This document shows, in pieces, positions 9,389 to 17,950 of a stretch of 64,000 bases of DNA (positions are counted from its first letter, which is position 1; each line of letters starts with the position of its first letter). Origin of the DNA: Arthrobacter sp. AL12 (GTDB lineage: Bacteria > Actinomycetota > Actinomycetes > Actinomycetales > Micrococcaceae); contig NZ_JASBQY010000001.1 of assembly GCF_029960645.1 (NCBI RefSeq), positions 83,641 through 147,640 on the forward strand. The letters run 5' to 3'. The notes below the pieces were generated by a model. It saw nothing but the letters and a program-made list of their open reading frames with translations, had not been told where the DNA came from and did not search any database. A program made the position numbers and the translations under genes.

Positions 9389-11305
9389 ATGACTGTTCAG
9401 CCAGCGCTCCACCGCCAGCACTGCTCCGTTGCCGCCCCCACCCAGTTGTGGCTCGACGCCGAGGGGCGGCTCGCCAGCGGCCACGGCTCCGCCGACGCCC
9501 ACGGCTCCGCCGGCGCCGCGGGGGGCGGCTGGTTCACCGGCCTGCTGCACGGGGACACCCGGATGCTGTCCCGGGCCGAGGTGCGCGTGAACGGCCTTGA
9601 GCCGGAGCCCGCCACGGTGGAGGCCGAGGCCGGCGGCGTGCTGCGGGTGCGGGGGCTGGTCCGCGGCATCGCCGGGCCCACCGAGGACCCCGCCGTCGAA
9701 CTATTCCAGACCTGGACGGTCACGCCCGGCGTCGTCCGGCACTCCCTCCGGCTGAGCACGTCCCTCGAGGCACTCGACGTGGAAATTGAAGTCCAGCTCG
9801 CCGCGGACTTCACCGACATGGCCGCGATCCGGCTCAGCCGCTTCCGGGAACCCTCCGAGCCGTTCTTCGCGGACGATTCGACGCTGCGCTGGCGCGATGG
9901 CGCACGGACCCTGACCGTCGCCGCTCCGGGCAGCGTCGTGTCCGGCGAACGGCTCCTCTGGCGCGGCAAAGCAGGACGCGGCCGCGCGTTCGAGGTGGAA
10001 TGGCAGGCCGTCTTGGCCGACAGCGAGGACGCCGTGGTGGCGGCCCCGCCGCCCTCCTCGCGCCGGGTCCGCGCCGAACCGTCCGGCTCCCTGGGCCTGC
10101 TGCTGGACAATGCCCTTGATGAGCTCGCCGGGCTCCGCCTGGCCACCCGGGCGCTGCCGGACGCGCCGTTCGCTGCCGCCGGGGCGCCCTGGTACTTCAC
10201 CCTGTTCGGCCGCGATTCACTCTGGACCGCCCGGCTGCTCCTGCCGCTCGATGCCGGGCTCGCCACCGGCACACTGCGCGCCCTGGCGGCATTCCAGGGA
10301 TCGAAGCAGGATCCGGGTGCCGCGGAGGAACCCGGAAAGATCCTGCACGAACTCCGGGCCAAGGAACTTGTCCTGGAGAGCCAGGGCCTGCGCCTGCCCC
10401 CGGTGTACTACGGCGCCGTGGATTCCACCCCGCTGTGGCTGTGCCTTCTGGCCGAGCTCGGCCAGGCCGGCCAGGACGACGCCGCCGTCCGCTCACTGCT
10501 GCCCAACGCCGCCCGGGCCGTGGAATGGCTGCTGGCCGCCGCCGGCGCGCCGGGAAGCACGAACGGCGGGTTCCTCAGCTACCAGGACGCGACCGGCCAC
10601 GGGCTCAGCAACCAGGGCTGGAAGGACTCCGGGGACGCCATGCAGTTCCGCGACGGCCGGCAGGCCGACGGCCCGATCGCGCTCTCCGAGGTGCAGGGCT
10701 ACGCCTACCAGGCCGCCGTGGACACCGCCGATCTTTTCGACGCCTACGGCGAGCCGGGCGCCCAGGCGCTGCGGGACTTTGCCGAGGTGCTGCAACAGAA
10801 CTTCCGCGAGCGATTCTGGGTCGAGGACGACGACGGCCCCTTCCCCGCGATGGCCCTCGACGGGCACGGCGAGCCTCTGGACGTCCCGGGATCCAACATG
10901 GGGCACCTGCTCGGCACCGGCATCCTTGACGCCTCGGAAGCCCGGCTCGTGGCGGACCGGCTGCTCAGCCCCGAGCTGTTCTCCGGCTACGGGGTGCACA
11001 CGATTTCCCGGCGCGCCGCCGGTTTCTGGCCGTTCAGCTACCACTGCGGTTCGGTCTGGAGCCATGACACGGCGATTGCGGTCCGGGGGCTGCTTGCCGA
11101 GGGGTTCCTCGCCGAAGCCCGGACCATAGCCGAAGGCCTGCTGGCCGCGTCCGGCTCCTTCGGACACCGCCTGCCGGAACTGTTCGCCGGCATCACCGCC
11201 GAGGAGTCCGGCCACGCGGTGCCCTATCCGGCGTCGTGCCATCCGCAGGCGTGGTCCTCGGCGTCTGCCGTGGTGATCGCCCAGGCCATGGGCGTCGGGT
11301 TCTAG
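9389..11305 (+). CDS. Glycogen debranching enzyme-like glycosidase
   Basis: 638-residue cytoplasmic protein. The first ~210 residues match the N-terminal beta-domain of bacterial amylo-alpha-1,6-glucosidase-like proteins (GDE_N_bis type: GGWFTGLLHGDTRMLSRAEV). The rest is an (alpha/alpha)6 barrel of the trehalase/MGH1-like clan, with ALPDAPFAAAGAPWYFTLFG followed by the RDSLW block, LSNQGWKDSGDAM near residue 410, and FWPFSYHCGSVWSHDTAIA near residue 545. A role in trimming alpha-1,6 branches or short glucans is inferred from the family. ATG 9389 is the first Met before the conserved domain. A palindrome CCCCTGCGCAGGGG at 11321-11334 lies between this gene and the convergent YdeI-like gene. 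Confidence 0.85.
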   Translation: MTVQPALHRQHCSVAAPTQLWLDAEGRLASGHGSADAHGSAGAAGGGWFTGLLHGDTRMLSRAEVRVNGLEPEPATVEAEAGGVLRVRGLVRGIAGPTEDPAVELFQTWTVTPGVVRHSLRLSTSLEALDVEIEVQLAADFTDMAAIRLSRFREPSEPFFADDSTLRWRDGARTLTVAAPGSVVSGERLLWRGKAGRGRAFEVEWQAVLADSEDAVVAAPPPSSRRVRAEPSGSLGLLLDNALDELAGLRLATRALPDAPFAAAGAPWYFTLFGRDSLWTARLLLPLDAGLATGTLRALAAFQGSKQDPGAAEEPGKILHELRAKELVLESQGLRLPPVYYGAVDSTPLWLCLLAELGQAGQDDAAVRSLLPNAARAVEWLLAAAGAPGSTNGGFLSYQDATGHGLSNQGWKDSGDAMQFRDGRQADGPIALSEVQGYAYQAAVDTADLFDAYGEPGAQALRDFAEVLQQNFRERFWVEDDDGPFPAMALDGHGEPLDVPGSNMGHLLGTGILDASEARLVADRLLSPELFSGYGVHTISRRAAGFWPFSYHCGSVWSHDTAIAVRGLLAEGFLAEARTIAEGLLAASGSFGHRLPELFAGITAEESGHAVPYPASCHPQAWSSASAVVIAQAMGVGF

Positions 11306-11353
11306 GGGCAGACCGGGCTTCCCCTGCGCAGGGGCCGGAAGGGGCCGTGCCGG

Positions 11354-11953
11354 TCAGGGGGCAGGCGGCCGTTTGTTCTGCGGGTAGGGCGTTTCGTGCC
11401 GCGCGAGCATCTCAACGAATCCCGCGATCTTCCTCGCCCTCGTGGTGGCCTGTTTGACGGCGTTGGTCCGGTAAATCAGGGCGTACCTGTTCACCGAGGT
11501 CAGGACGTCGAACATCGCCTGCGCCCGGGGCTCGGCGGCGATGGCCGCGGCCAGGTCCTCGGGCACTTCCGCCGTCGCCGGGCCGGAGTAGGCGGCTTCC
11601 CAGCGGCCGTCGGCCTTGGCGCTCTCGACGGCGGCGCGCCCGGCGGGCGCCATCCTGCCGGCGGCCTCGAGGCGACCGATCCGCTCCACATTCCGGGCCG
11701 ACCACATACTCTTCGGGCCGCGGCGGGTCATCCGTTGGAACGAGCTATGCTCATCGCGCCGCCGGCCCTGGCCGTCGATCCAGCCGAAGCACAGGGCCTC
11801 CTGCAGGGCGGCCTCGTAGTCCAGCTCCGTCACCGAGCCGCCTTTCTTGTGCAGCACCAGCCACACGCCGGGGCTCTGGGCGTGGTGGCGCTCCAGCCAC
11901 GCCCGCCACTCGGCGGCATCCTTCACCAGCAGTTCCTCTAGTTCACCAGCCAT
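11354..11953 (-). CDS. YdeI/OmpD-associated family protein
   Basis: 199-residue soluble protein of the YdeI (bacteriocin-protection, OmpD-associated) family. The recognised blocks are SPGVWLVLHKKGGSVTELDY (residues ~27-46), EALCFGWIDGQGRRRDEHSS and RMTRRGPKSMWSARN, then a conserved C-terminal NAVKQATTRARKIAGFVEML. Biochemical function is not established. ATG 11953 starts the conserved region; an upstream in-frame start at 12043 would collide with the divergent VOC gene's promoter space. The gene diverges from the VOC protein gene. Confidence 0.85.
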   Translation of the reverse strand: MAGELEELLVKDAAEWRAWLERHHAQSPGVWLVLHKKGGSVTELDYEAALQEALCFGWIDGQGRRRDEHSSFQRMTRRGPKSMWSARNVERIGRLEAAGRMAPAGRAAVESAKADGRWEAAYSGPATAEVPEDLAAAIAAEPRAQAMFDVLTSVNRYALIYRTNAVKQATTRARKIAGFVEMLARHETPYPQNKRPPAP

Positions 11954-12045
11954 GGCACCATTCTGCTCCGCACTGACCACGGACACCCATTTGGTGGGAC
12001 TATATCCCTGAGAGCCGAAAACCGTCACCACCTTGAGGAGCAAAG

Positions 12046-12819
12046 ATGCTGCGTGTCCGCCCGATCCACTTCACCTCCCGCCTTGATGAATGGGAGCGGC
12101 TGCTCACCGGACTTGGCATGGTCAAGACCGTCGACGAGCCCACCTGGCGGGAGTTCGACGCCGGCTCCGGCCGGCTCGCCCTCCATTTTGTCGAGCAGGG
12201 CTCGGCCGAGGACGGCACCACATCCCTCGGAGTCGAGGTGGGCGACCTGAAGGAATTCGCCCGGCGGACGAAGGAGTCCGGCGCCGCCGAAGGGGGCACC
12301 GCCGCGGAACTCATCGACGCGGACCACGGGCAGTCCTGCCGGATCACGGCCGCGGACGGCTTCAGTTTCCTCGCCGACCCGGCCGCCCGGGCCGCGGACG
12401 GAAGCTGGGGCGGGTCCGCCGAAGCGGACCCGGGCATCGCCGTCGTCGGGGTCTGGTTCTCCGAGGACGCCGTGGCGGCCGCCCGGACGCTGCGTGACAT
12501 CGGCGCCGAGCCTCGCCCGCTGCCGGGCAGCGGAGCCGTCGGCAGCGCCGACATGAACACTGCCGAATCCGAGGCCTTTGTGGCGAAGAACGGCGGGATC
12601 CTGATGGTCGGCGCCGGCTCCGGGACCGGGAGCGCCGGCCTGGGCTTCGAATACGCCGGCGATCTGGCCGCACTCCGTGGGCGTCTGAACGAGGCCGGGA
12701 ACGAGGCCGCGATCATCGAGGAAGCCGCCATCCCCACCCTGCACGTGGCCAACCCCGACGCCGACGGCATCGCCGCCCACCCGCCACTCTGGATCTCCGC
12801 GGCGCCGTCCGCCGGGTGA
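12046..12819 (+). CDS. VOC/glyoxalase-fold protein
   Basis: 257-residue protein with two vicinal-oxygen-chelate-like halves: MLRVRPIHFTSRLDEWERLL at the N-terminus and VVGVWFSEDAVAAARTLRDI from residue ~131. The beta-alpha-beta-beta-beta pattern is typical, but the metal-binding His/Glu set is not clearly complete, so enzymatic activity is uncertain. TTGAGGAGCAAAG precedes ATG 12046. It is divergent from the YdeI-like gene and 43 bp ahead of the NUDIX-like gene. Confidence 0.72.
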   Translation: MLRVRPIHFTSRLDEWERLLTGLGMVKTVDEPTWREFDAGSGRLALHFVEQGSAEDGTTSLGVEVGDLKEFARRTKESGAAEGGTAAELIDADHGQSCRITAADGFSFLADPAARAADGSWGGSAEADPGIAVVGVWFSEDAVAAARTLRDIGAEPRPLPGSGAVGSADMNTAESEAFVAKNGGILMVGAGSGTGSAGLGFEYAGDLAALRGRLNEAGNEAAIIEEAAIPTLHVANPDADGIAAHPPLWISAAPSAG

Positions 12820-12862
12820 GCGGGACCACGCCCCAGCCGCAGGTATGGGGTAGAACTTAACC

Positions 12863-13402
12863 ATGAACGTTCGCACTCCTGACCCGAACCCCGGCTGGCT
12901 CTCCGACGAAGATTTGTTCGAGGCGCGCGGCCGGCTGCCCATGGTCTACGTCGAGGCCGTCCCGGTCCGGCTGGATCCGCTCGGGTTCGTGAACGAGGTC
13001 GGCACCCTCCTGCAGGCCGACGAGGACGGCACGATGGTCCGCTCCCTGGTGTCCGGCCGGGTGCTGTACCGCGAGACCATCCGCGCGGCCCTGCTGCGGC
13101 ATATGGAGAAGGACCTCGGCCCGCTGGCCTTCCCGCAGCTGCCGATCAGCCCGGTGCCGTTCACGGTCGCCGAATACTTCCCGTCCCCGTCCCACACCGG
13201 GTTCACCGACGACCGCCAGCACGCCGTCGCCCTGGCGTACATCATCCCCGTTACCGGCGACTGCTCGCCGCGGCAGGACGCGCTGGAACTGACCTGGATG
13301 ACCCCGCAGGAAGTCATGAGCTCGGATGTCCAGCTGGAATTCAGCGGCGGCCGCGGTGCCCTGATCCGCCAGGCCCTGGCCTTCGCCGGCGTCGGGAACT
13401 GA
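12863..13402 (+). CDS. NUDIX-fold family protein (DUF4916-like)
   Basis: 179-residue protein resembling the actinobacterial NUDIX-like DUF4916 group (PGWLSDEDLFEARGRLPMVYVEAVPVR near the N-terminus, then LVSGRVLYRETIRAALLRHM). The canonical NUDIX box GX5EX7REUXEEXGU is not intact; the RETIRAALLRHMEKDLG segment sits at its place. Hydrolase activity on nucleoside diphosphate derivatives is therefore doubtful. ATG 12863 starts the conserved region. Confidence 0.75.
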   Translation: MNVRTPDPNPGWLSDEDLFEARGRLPMVYVEAVPVRLDPLGFVNEVGTLLQADEDGTMVRSLVSGRVLYRETIRAALLRHMEKDLGPLAFPQLPISPVPFTVAEYFPSPSHTGFTDDRQHAVALAYIIPVTGDCSPRQDALELTWMTPQEVMSSDVQLEFSGGRGALIRQALAFAGVGN

Positions 13403-13483
13403 CCGACGGCGGCTGCGTCCCCGACTTCCCGCGCGCGCCTTTGTAGACTGTTGGGCGGACCGCAAAAGAATTTAAGGACTGCA

Positions 13484-14563
13484 ATGACCCACCCCCCGGC
13501 CGCCCCGAACTACATCGAACAGCAGGCTGGATATCTGCAGAGCGGCGATCATCTGCTTTTGCCCGACGGCAACCGCTCCGCCGAAATCCAGCGCATTGAC
13601 GTCGAAACCGACGATTTCGGCACCCCTGCCATGGTCCTGGCGACCCTCACAGGAGGCGGCGGACTCCGGATCGCGGCGTCCTCCACCGTCCTGATCGTCG
13701 CCGCTACCGCCACGACTGAAGAACCCACCGTCGAGGATGCCGGCTCCCCGCTGCCGCCCGAACCGGCCCGCGATGCGTCCGGCGTCCCGGCCGGCGATGC
13801 GTCCGAGGCAAAGGGCGGCGCCCGCGGGCAGGACCGGACCAGGCATGACCGGACCAGGCAGGACGAGGGCGCGGAAGCCGCGGCTCCCGCCGTCGTCGTC
13901 CCTCCGCTGCCGCCCGTGCCGCCGGCGGCGAGCGGCCCCAGCGAAGAGGACCTGGCGCTCATCCCTGCCCTGGAGGGCACGCCGGAGTCCGTGGTGCAGG
14001 CTGTGGCCGAGGCCCACCCGAATTCGACTGGGGTGCTGCTGCTCAGCGAACGGCTGGCCAAGGGCATCAACACGAAGTCCGGCAGCTGCCTCAAGGACCT
14101 CAGCGACCTCGCGCAGGAGCTTTTCATCATCCTCAAGGACGCCGAAAGCGCCCTCGCCGTCGCGGACCTGCTCAATGTGCTGCCCTTCGACGGCAACCGC
14201 GGCCGCTGGGCCTCGGTGGAGGCCTCCCTCGCCCTCTCCAGCTACATCTGCCGCCAGCTCGGCCAGGAGGAACGCGCAGCTGTCTACGAGAAGTTCCTGC
14301 GCGCCCCCGATGCCATGGAAACGGATCCGTTCAAGGCCCGGATCAACACCAAGGTCCGCCAGCGCTCGCTCAACGAACCGAACCTGTACGACAAGGAAAT
14401 CTTCCGCTCGATGGACAACTCGAATCCGGATGCGGAACGCGAGTGGCGGCTCCTGCGGCTCGAGGCGCTGCTCTTCCTGCGCGCCCACGGCGGCTCGGAA
14501 ACCATCGGCGCCCCGGAGCTGGACCGCCGGATCGGCAACGAACTCGAGTCCGTCCGTTCCTGA
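13484..14563 (+). CDS. Conserved actinobacterial protein of unknown function
   Basis: 359-residue soluble protein; I do not recognise a characterised family. Residues 1-75 form a small beta-rich segment (NYIEQQAGYLQSGDHLLLPD...). Residues about 80-155 are a low-complexity Pro/Ala/Arg/Asp linker with a short repeat around D-R-T-R-H-D. The C-terminal ~200 residues are helical (ESVVQAVAEAHPNSTGVLLL ... EERAAVYEKFLRAPDAME), TPR-like in pattern. AAGGACTGCA precedes ATG 13484. It lies between the NUDIX-like and SRPBCC genes with no obvious operon partner. Confidence 0.7.
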   Translation: MTHPPAAPNYIEQQAGYLQSGDHLLLPDGNRSAEIQRIDVETDDFGTPAMVLATLTGGGGLRIAASSTVLIVAATATTEEPTVEDAGSPLPPEPARDASGVPAGDASEAKGGARGQDRTRHDRTRQDEGAEAAAPAVVVPPLPPVPPAASGPSEEDLALIPALEGTPESVVQAVAEAHPNSTGVLLLSERLAKGINTKSGSCLKDLSDLAQELFIILKDAESALAVADLLNVLPFDGNRGRWASVEASLALSSYICRQLGQEERAAVYEKFLRAPDAMETDPFKARINTKVRQRSLNEPNLYDKEIFRSMDNSNPDAEREWRLLRLEALLFLRAHGGSETIGAPELDRRIGNELESVRS

Positions 14564-14611
14564 GGGATTTGACCCCTACCCCCTTCCGGCCGGGCGTTGT
14601 AGATTCACCAC

Positions 14612-15337
14612 ATGACGAACAATCTGAGCGTTGTGATCAACTCCGACGCGCAGCAGGTCTGGACAATGCTGCGCGAGCCCACCAAGGTAGCCCAGTGGCA
14701 CGGCTGGGACGCCGACGACCAGGCGGCCGAGATCAATGAGATCTACTTCAGCCCCAAAGTCATCGAAGGCGCCGACCACACGTCCCTGGTGGTCGACGGC
14801 GGGGACGTGTTCACCTTAAAACCGGTCCCGGGCGGCACGGAGGTCAGTGTCACGCGGGCCGCGGTGGACCACAATTCCGAGTGGGCCGCCTGGGACGAGG
14901 ACATCACCCAGGGCTGGCTGACCTTCATCCAGCAGCTCCGCTTTGCCCTCGAACGGCATCCGCACGGCAAACGCCGGACCTTCTTCTTCTCCGTCCCGGG
15001 GAACGAAGGTTCCGCGATCGAAAAGCTGGGCCTGTCCGACGTCCCCAAGCCCGGCGAACCGTACTCGCTGACCCTGGCCACGGGCGAGGAGGTCTCCGGC
15101 AAGGTCTGGTTCCGCAGCAACCACCAGGTGGGGCTCACGGTCCACCACTACGCGGAACACGGCGAAGGCCTGGTGATCGTGGCGGACCAGCCGGTTATCA
15201 AGGACATCCGTCCCGAGGGCGGATCCCTGGTCATCGTCTCCACCTATGACCTCGGGGCGCACCAGCTGGAGTCCATCCGCAACTACTGGGACAAGTGGCG
15301 GGCTGAGAACTACCCCACATCCGATCCGCTGCACTAA
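14612..15337 (+). CDS. SRPBCC (START/Bet v1-fold) family protein
   Basis: 241-residue protein. The N-terminal ~125 residues show the SRPBCC/AHSA1-like pattern (NSDAQQVWTMLREPTKVAQW, then beta strands and a terminal helix WLTFIQQLRFALERHP). The second half (residues ~130-235) is a further ligand-binding-like domain not assigned to a family. No signal peptide or membrane segment. ATG 14612 is the only plausible start. Ligand and role are unknown. Confidence 0.78.
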   Translation: MTNNLSVVINSDAQQVWTMLREPTKVAQWHGWDADDQAAEINEIYFSPKVIEGADHTSLVVDGGDVFTLKPVPGGTEVSVTRAAVDHNSEWAAWDEDITQGWLTFIQQLRFALERHPHGKRRTFFFSVPGNEGSAIEKLGLSDVPKPGEPYSLTLATGEEVSGKVWFRSNHQVGLTVHHYAEHGEGLVIVADQPVIKDIRPEGGSLVIVSTYDLGAHQLESIRNYWDKWRAENYPTSDPLH

Positions 15338-15370
15338 GGGTTGGCGGCTGTTAGCTGGCACACTTGAACC

Positions 15371-16678
15371 GTGCCAGCCAATCCTGAATCACCCGTGTCA
15401 TCGCTCCTGCCGGCCCAGCAGTCCGAGTTTTCCTTCCGCGTGGGCAAACGCCTGAGCGAAAGCTGCTCGCCGTCGGCGGCCCAGGTCAGCGCCAATGGCG
15501 GGGACTTCCTCGGCCGCACCGGCACCATCACCACACCGCACGGCGAGATCCAGACCCCGGCGTTCATCGCGGTCGGCACGAAGGCCACGGTCAAATCCGT
15601 CCTCCCGGAGTCAGTCGCCGAGCTGGGCGCGCAGGCCGTGCTGGCCAACGCCTACCACCTGTACCTGCAGCCGGGCGCAGACATTTTGGACGCGGCCGGC
15701 GGGCTGGGTACCTTCATGAACTGGCGCGGGCCCACGTTCACGGATTCCGGCGGGTTCCAGGTGATGAGCCTGGGCTCGGGGTTCAAAAAGGTCATCGACA
15801 TGAAAACTGCGCCTGTTGCGGACACCGCAGTCCCCGACGACGCCGTCGCCCCCGGCAAGGAACGCCTGGCCCACGTGGACGAGGAAGGCGTGTGGTTCAA
15901 GAGCCACCTCAACGGCGACCGGCACCGCTTCAGCCCGGAGATCTCCATGAACGTCCAGCACCAGATCGGCGCGGACATCATGTTCGCGTTCGACGAGCTC
16001 ACCACGCTGCAGAACTCCCGCGGCTACCAGGAGGAATCCCTGGAGCGCACCCGGCGCTGGGCCGAGCGCTGCATCACCGAGCATTTCCGGCTGACGTCCG
16101 AGCGTCCCGGCAAGACCTACCAGGCGCTCTTCGGGGTCATCCAGGGCGCCCAGTACGAGGACCTGCGCCGCAAGGCCTGCCGCGACCTCGGCGCGATGAA
16201 CTTTGACGGCTTCGGCATCGGCGGGGCCCTGGAGAAGGAGAACCTGGGCACGATCGTGCGCTGGTGCAACGAGGAACTGCCGGAGAACAAGCCCCGGCAC
16301 CTCCTTGGCATCTCCGAGCCGGACGACATCTTCACCGCGATCGAAAACGGCGCGGACACCTTCGACTGTGTCTCCCCGACCCGGGTGGCCCGGAATTCGG
16401 CGTTCTACCACCCCACCGGGCGCTACAACCTCTCCGGCGCCATGTACAAGCGCGACTTCGGGCCGTTGCAGGAAGGCTGCGACTGCTACGCCTGCCTGAA
16501 TTACTCCCGGGCCTACATCCACCACCTGTTCAAGGCCAAGGAAATGGTCTCCGCCACCCTGATCTCGATCCACAACGAGCGCTTCGTGGTGAAAATGGTC
16601 GACGACGCCAGGCTGGCCATCGAGGCTGGCAACTTCTTCGAGTTCAAGGCCGAGACCCTGGGGCAGTACTACTCCTAG
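15371..16678 (+). CDS. tgt: tRNA-guanine(34) transglycosylase
   Basis: 435-residue queuine/preQ1 tRNA-ribosyltransferase, which exchanges G34 of GUN anticodons for a 7-deazaguanine. Visible features are TPAFIAVGTKATVK, the TDSGGFQVMSL substrate loop with the proton-handling Asp, FDCVSPTRVARNSAFY with the nucleophilic Asp, and the zinc site CDCYACLNYSRAYIHH near the C-terminus. Two oddities are visible. An insertion of about 25 residues (KTAPVADTAVPDDAVAPGKE) lies after GSGFKKVIDM. In the base pocket the usual FDECT reads FDELT and GGLAVGE reads GGALEKE. GTG 15371 is the start that fits the length; the first ~30 residues are not conserved. A YhhQ-type transporter about 2.2 kb downstream supports a salvage role. 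Confidence 0.95.
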   Translation: MPANPESPVSSLLPAQQSEFSFRVGKRLSESCSPSAAQVSANGGDFLGRTGTITTPHGEIQTPAFIAVGTKATVKSVLPESVAELGAQAVLANAYHLYLQPGADILDAAGGLGTFMNWRGPTFTDSGGFQVMSLGSGFKKVIDMKTAPVADTAVPDDAVAPGKERLAHVDEEGVWFKSHLNGDRHRFSPEISMNVQHQIGADIMFAFDELTTLQNSRGYQEESLERTRRWAERCITEHFRLTSERPGKTYQALFGVIQGAQYEDLRRKACRDLGAMNFDGFGIGGALEKENLGTIVRWCNEELPENKPRHLLGISEPDDIFTAIENGADTFDCVSPTRVARNSAFYHPTGRYNLSGAMYKRDFGPLQEGCDCYACLNYSRAYIHHLFKAKEMVSATLISIHNERFVVKMVDDARLAIEAGNFFEFKAETLGQYYS

Positions 16679-16756
16679 GGGCGCGCCCGACCCCTGGGCG
16701 CCGCCCAGCTCCCCGGTGCCGCCCACCGCATGGGCGCCGCCCGCCGTCGCCCGCCC

Positions 16757-17036
16757 TCGAACTCGCCGGAAGCGTTCCAGATCGCCGGAACGTCCCGGCG
16801 ACCCCGCACCTTTCCGGCGACCTCGCGCGTTCTGCACGGACGACGGCGGTGCGCTGCGCCAGTCGGCGTCGAGGGACCTCCAGGGTCCGCACCCCTTCGG
16901 CGGCAGGCACCGGTCCGGGTCCCCCCGTCCCGGACCGAGGGGTGGGGGCTGACAAGGGGCGCTCCGGCATCGAAGTCGCCGGAAGCGTGCCCGATCGCCG
17001 TAAGTTTCCGGCGACCCCGCAGCGTTCCGGCGACTC
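16757..17036. repeat. Two GC-rich repeat units, inverted relative to 17717-17890
   Basis: Two related ~67-bp units at 16757-16823 and 16970-17036, each beginning TCGAAnTCGCCGGAAGCGT and containing several CGCCGG/CCGGCG blocks. The reverse complement of the second unit aligns along its length with the unit at 17821-17890, including a 19-base exact match (16989-17007 with 17852-17870, AAACTTACGGCGATCGGGC). The stretch 16679-17130 otherwise holds no convincing gene. The interval also has a 19-base duplication (17080-17098 and 17148-17166). Confidence 0.75.
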
Positions 17037-17132
17037 GGCGTCGAAGTGGGTTGCCGGGCCGTCAGTTCGTGAGATGCAGCGACGACGAGGGCGGCCGCGT
17101 CGTCGTCGCGCAGGGGTCCCCGCCGCGGCAAG

Positions 17133-17667
17133 TCTGATCACAATTGACGACGACGAGGGCGGCCGCCTGGGCGCGGACCACCTGTTGGAGCTCGGCCACA
17201 CGCGGATTGGGCACCTTTCGGGCTCCGGCGGCGCCGCCGCCCACCGCCGCGAAGGGTTCCGTAGCCGCATCGCTGAGGCCGGCGTCGAGGTCCGGATTGC
17301 CGGCGAAGCCCAGGGGACCTCTAAGGAGGACGGCTACGCGGCCGCCTGCTGGATTCTCGACCACCGCCCCGACACCACAGCCCTGTTCGCGGCCAATGAC
17401 ACTATGGCCCGGGTGCCCTCGCCGCCGCCAGGGCACCCGGGCTCTCCGTCCCGGGGGACTTCTCTGTAATCGGCTACGACAACTCCCAGCTGACCAAGTC
17501 GCGGTACCTAAACATGTCGTTCGTGGACAAACCGCACCGACCTTGTCGGCGTCGATGTCGCCCAGACACTGCTGGCACGGATCCAGGACCCGACGCTTGA
17601 GCCCGAGCGCAAGCTGATCGAGCCGGTCCTTGTAGTCCGCGGCACCACAGCCCGGGTTTCCCGCTGA
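17133..17667 (+). pseudogene. LacI-family regulator remnant
   Basis: C-terminal effector-binding half of a LacI-family repressor, broken. The first part reads DDDEGGRLGADHLLELGHTR with GHLSG, then AACWILDHRPDTTALFAAND, in one frame. After about 17405 the match continues in a second frame (ALAAARAPGLSVPGDFSVIG, then YDNSQLTKSRYLNMSFVD). After about 17535 it continues in a third frame (TDLVGVDVAQTLLARIQDP ... VLVVRGTTARVSR, TGA 17665-17667). The DNA-binding helix-turn-helix is missing. At least two frameshifts and the 5' loss make it nonfunctional. GC-rich repeats flank it in opposite orientations. Confidence 0.8.
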
Positions 17668-17716
17668 CAGCCACCACCGGCCGCAGAACTGCCCGCCACG
17701 GCCAGTGGTCCCAGCC

Positions 17717-17890
17717 GTCGAACTCGCCGGTTGCACTCGAAACCGCCGAAAACTTACGGCGAACGGGCGACTATCCGGCGATCTCGGGCCACACCAGCGC
17801 GGCAATGACTCCGGCTACACCGACGTCGCCGGTTGCCGCCGAAACCGCCGAAAACTTACGGCGATCGGGCGACCATCCGGCGATCTCGGG
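17717..17890. repeat. Two GC-rich repeat units flanking the LacI remnant on its right
   Basis: Units at 17717-17789 and 17821-17890. From GAAACCGCCGAAAACTTACG through CCGGCGATCTCGGG they are nearly identical over about 50 bp. They are reverse-complement relatives of the units at 16757-16823 and 16970-17036. No gene is seen between 17668 and 17950. Confidence 0.8.
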
Positions 17891-17950
17891 TTTTCCACAT
17901 AGCGAAGTCAGAGCCTGCCGCCCGCGCGCTTGGGAGTTGAAGCTGGTCGT

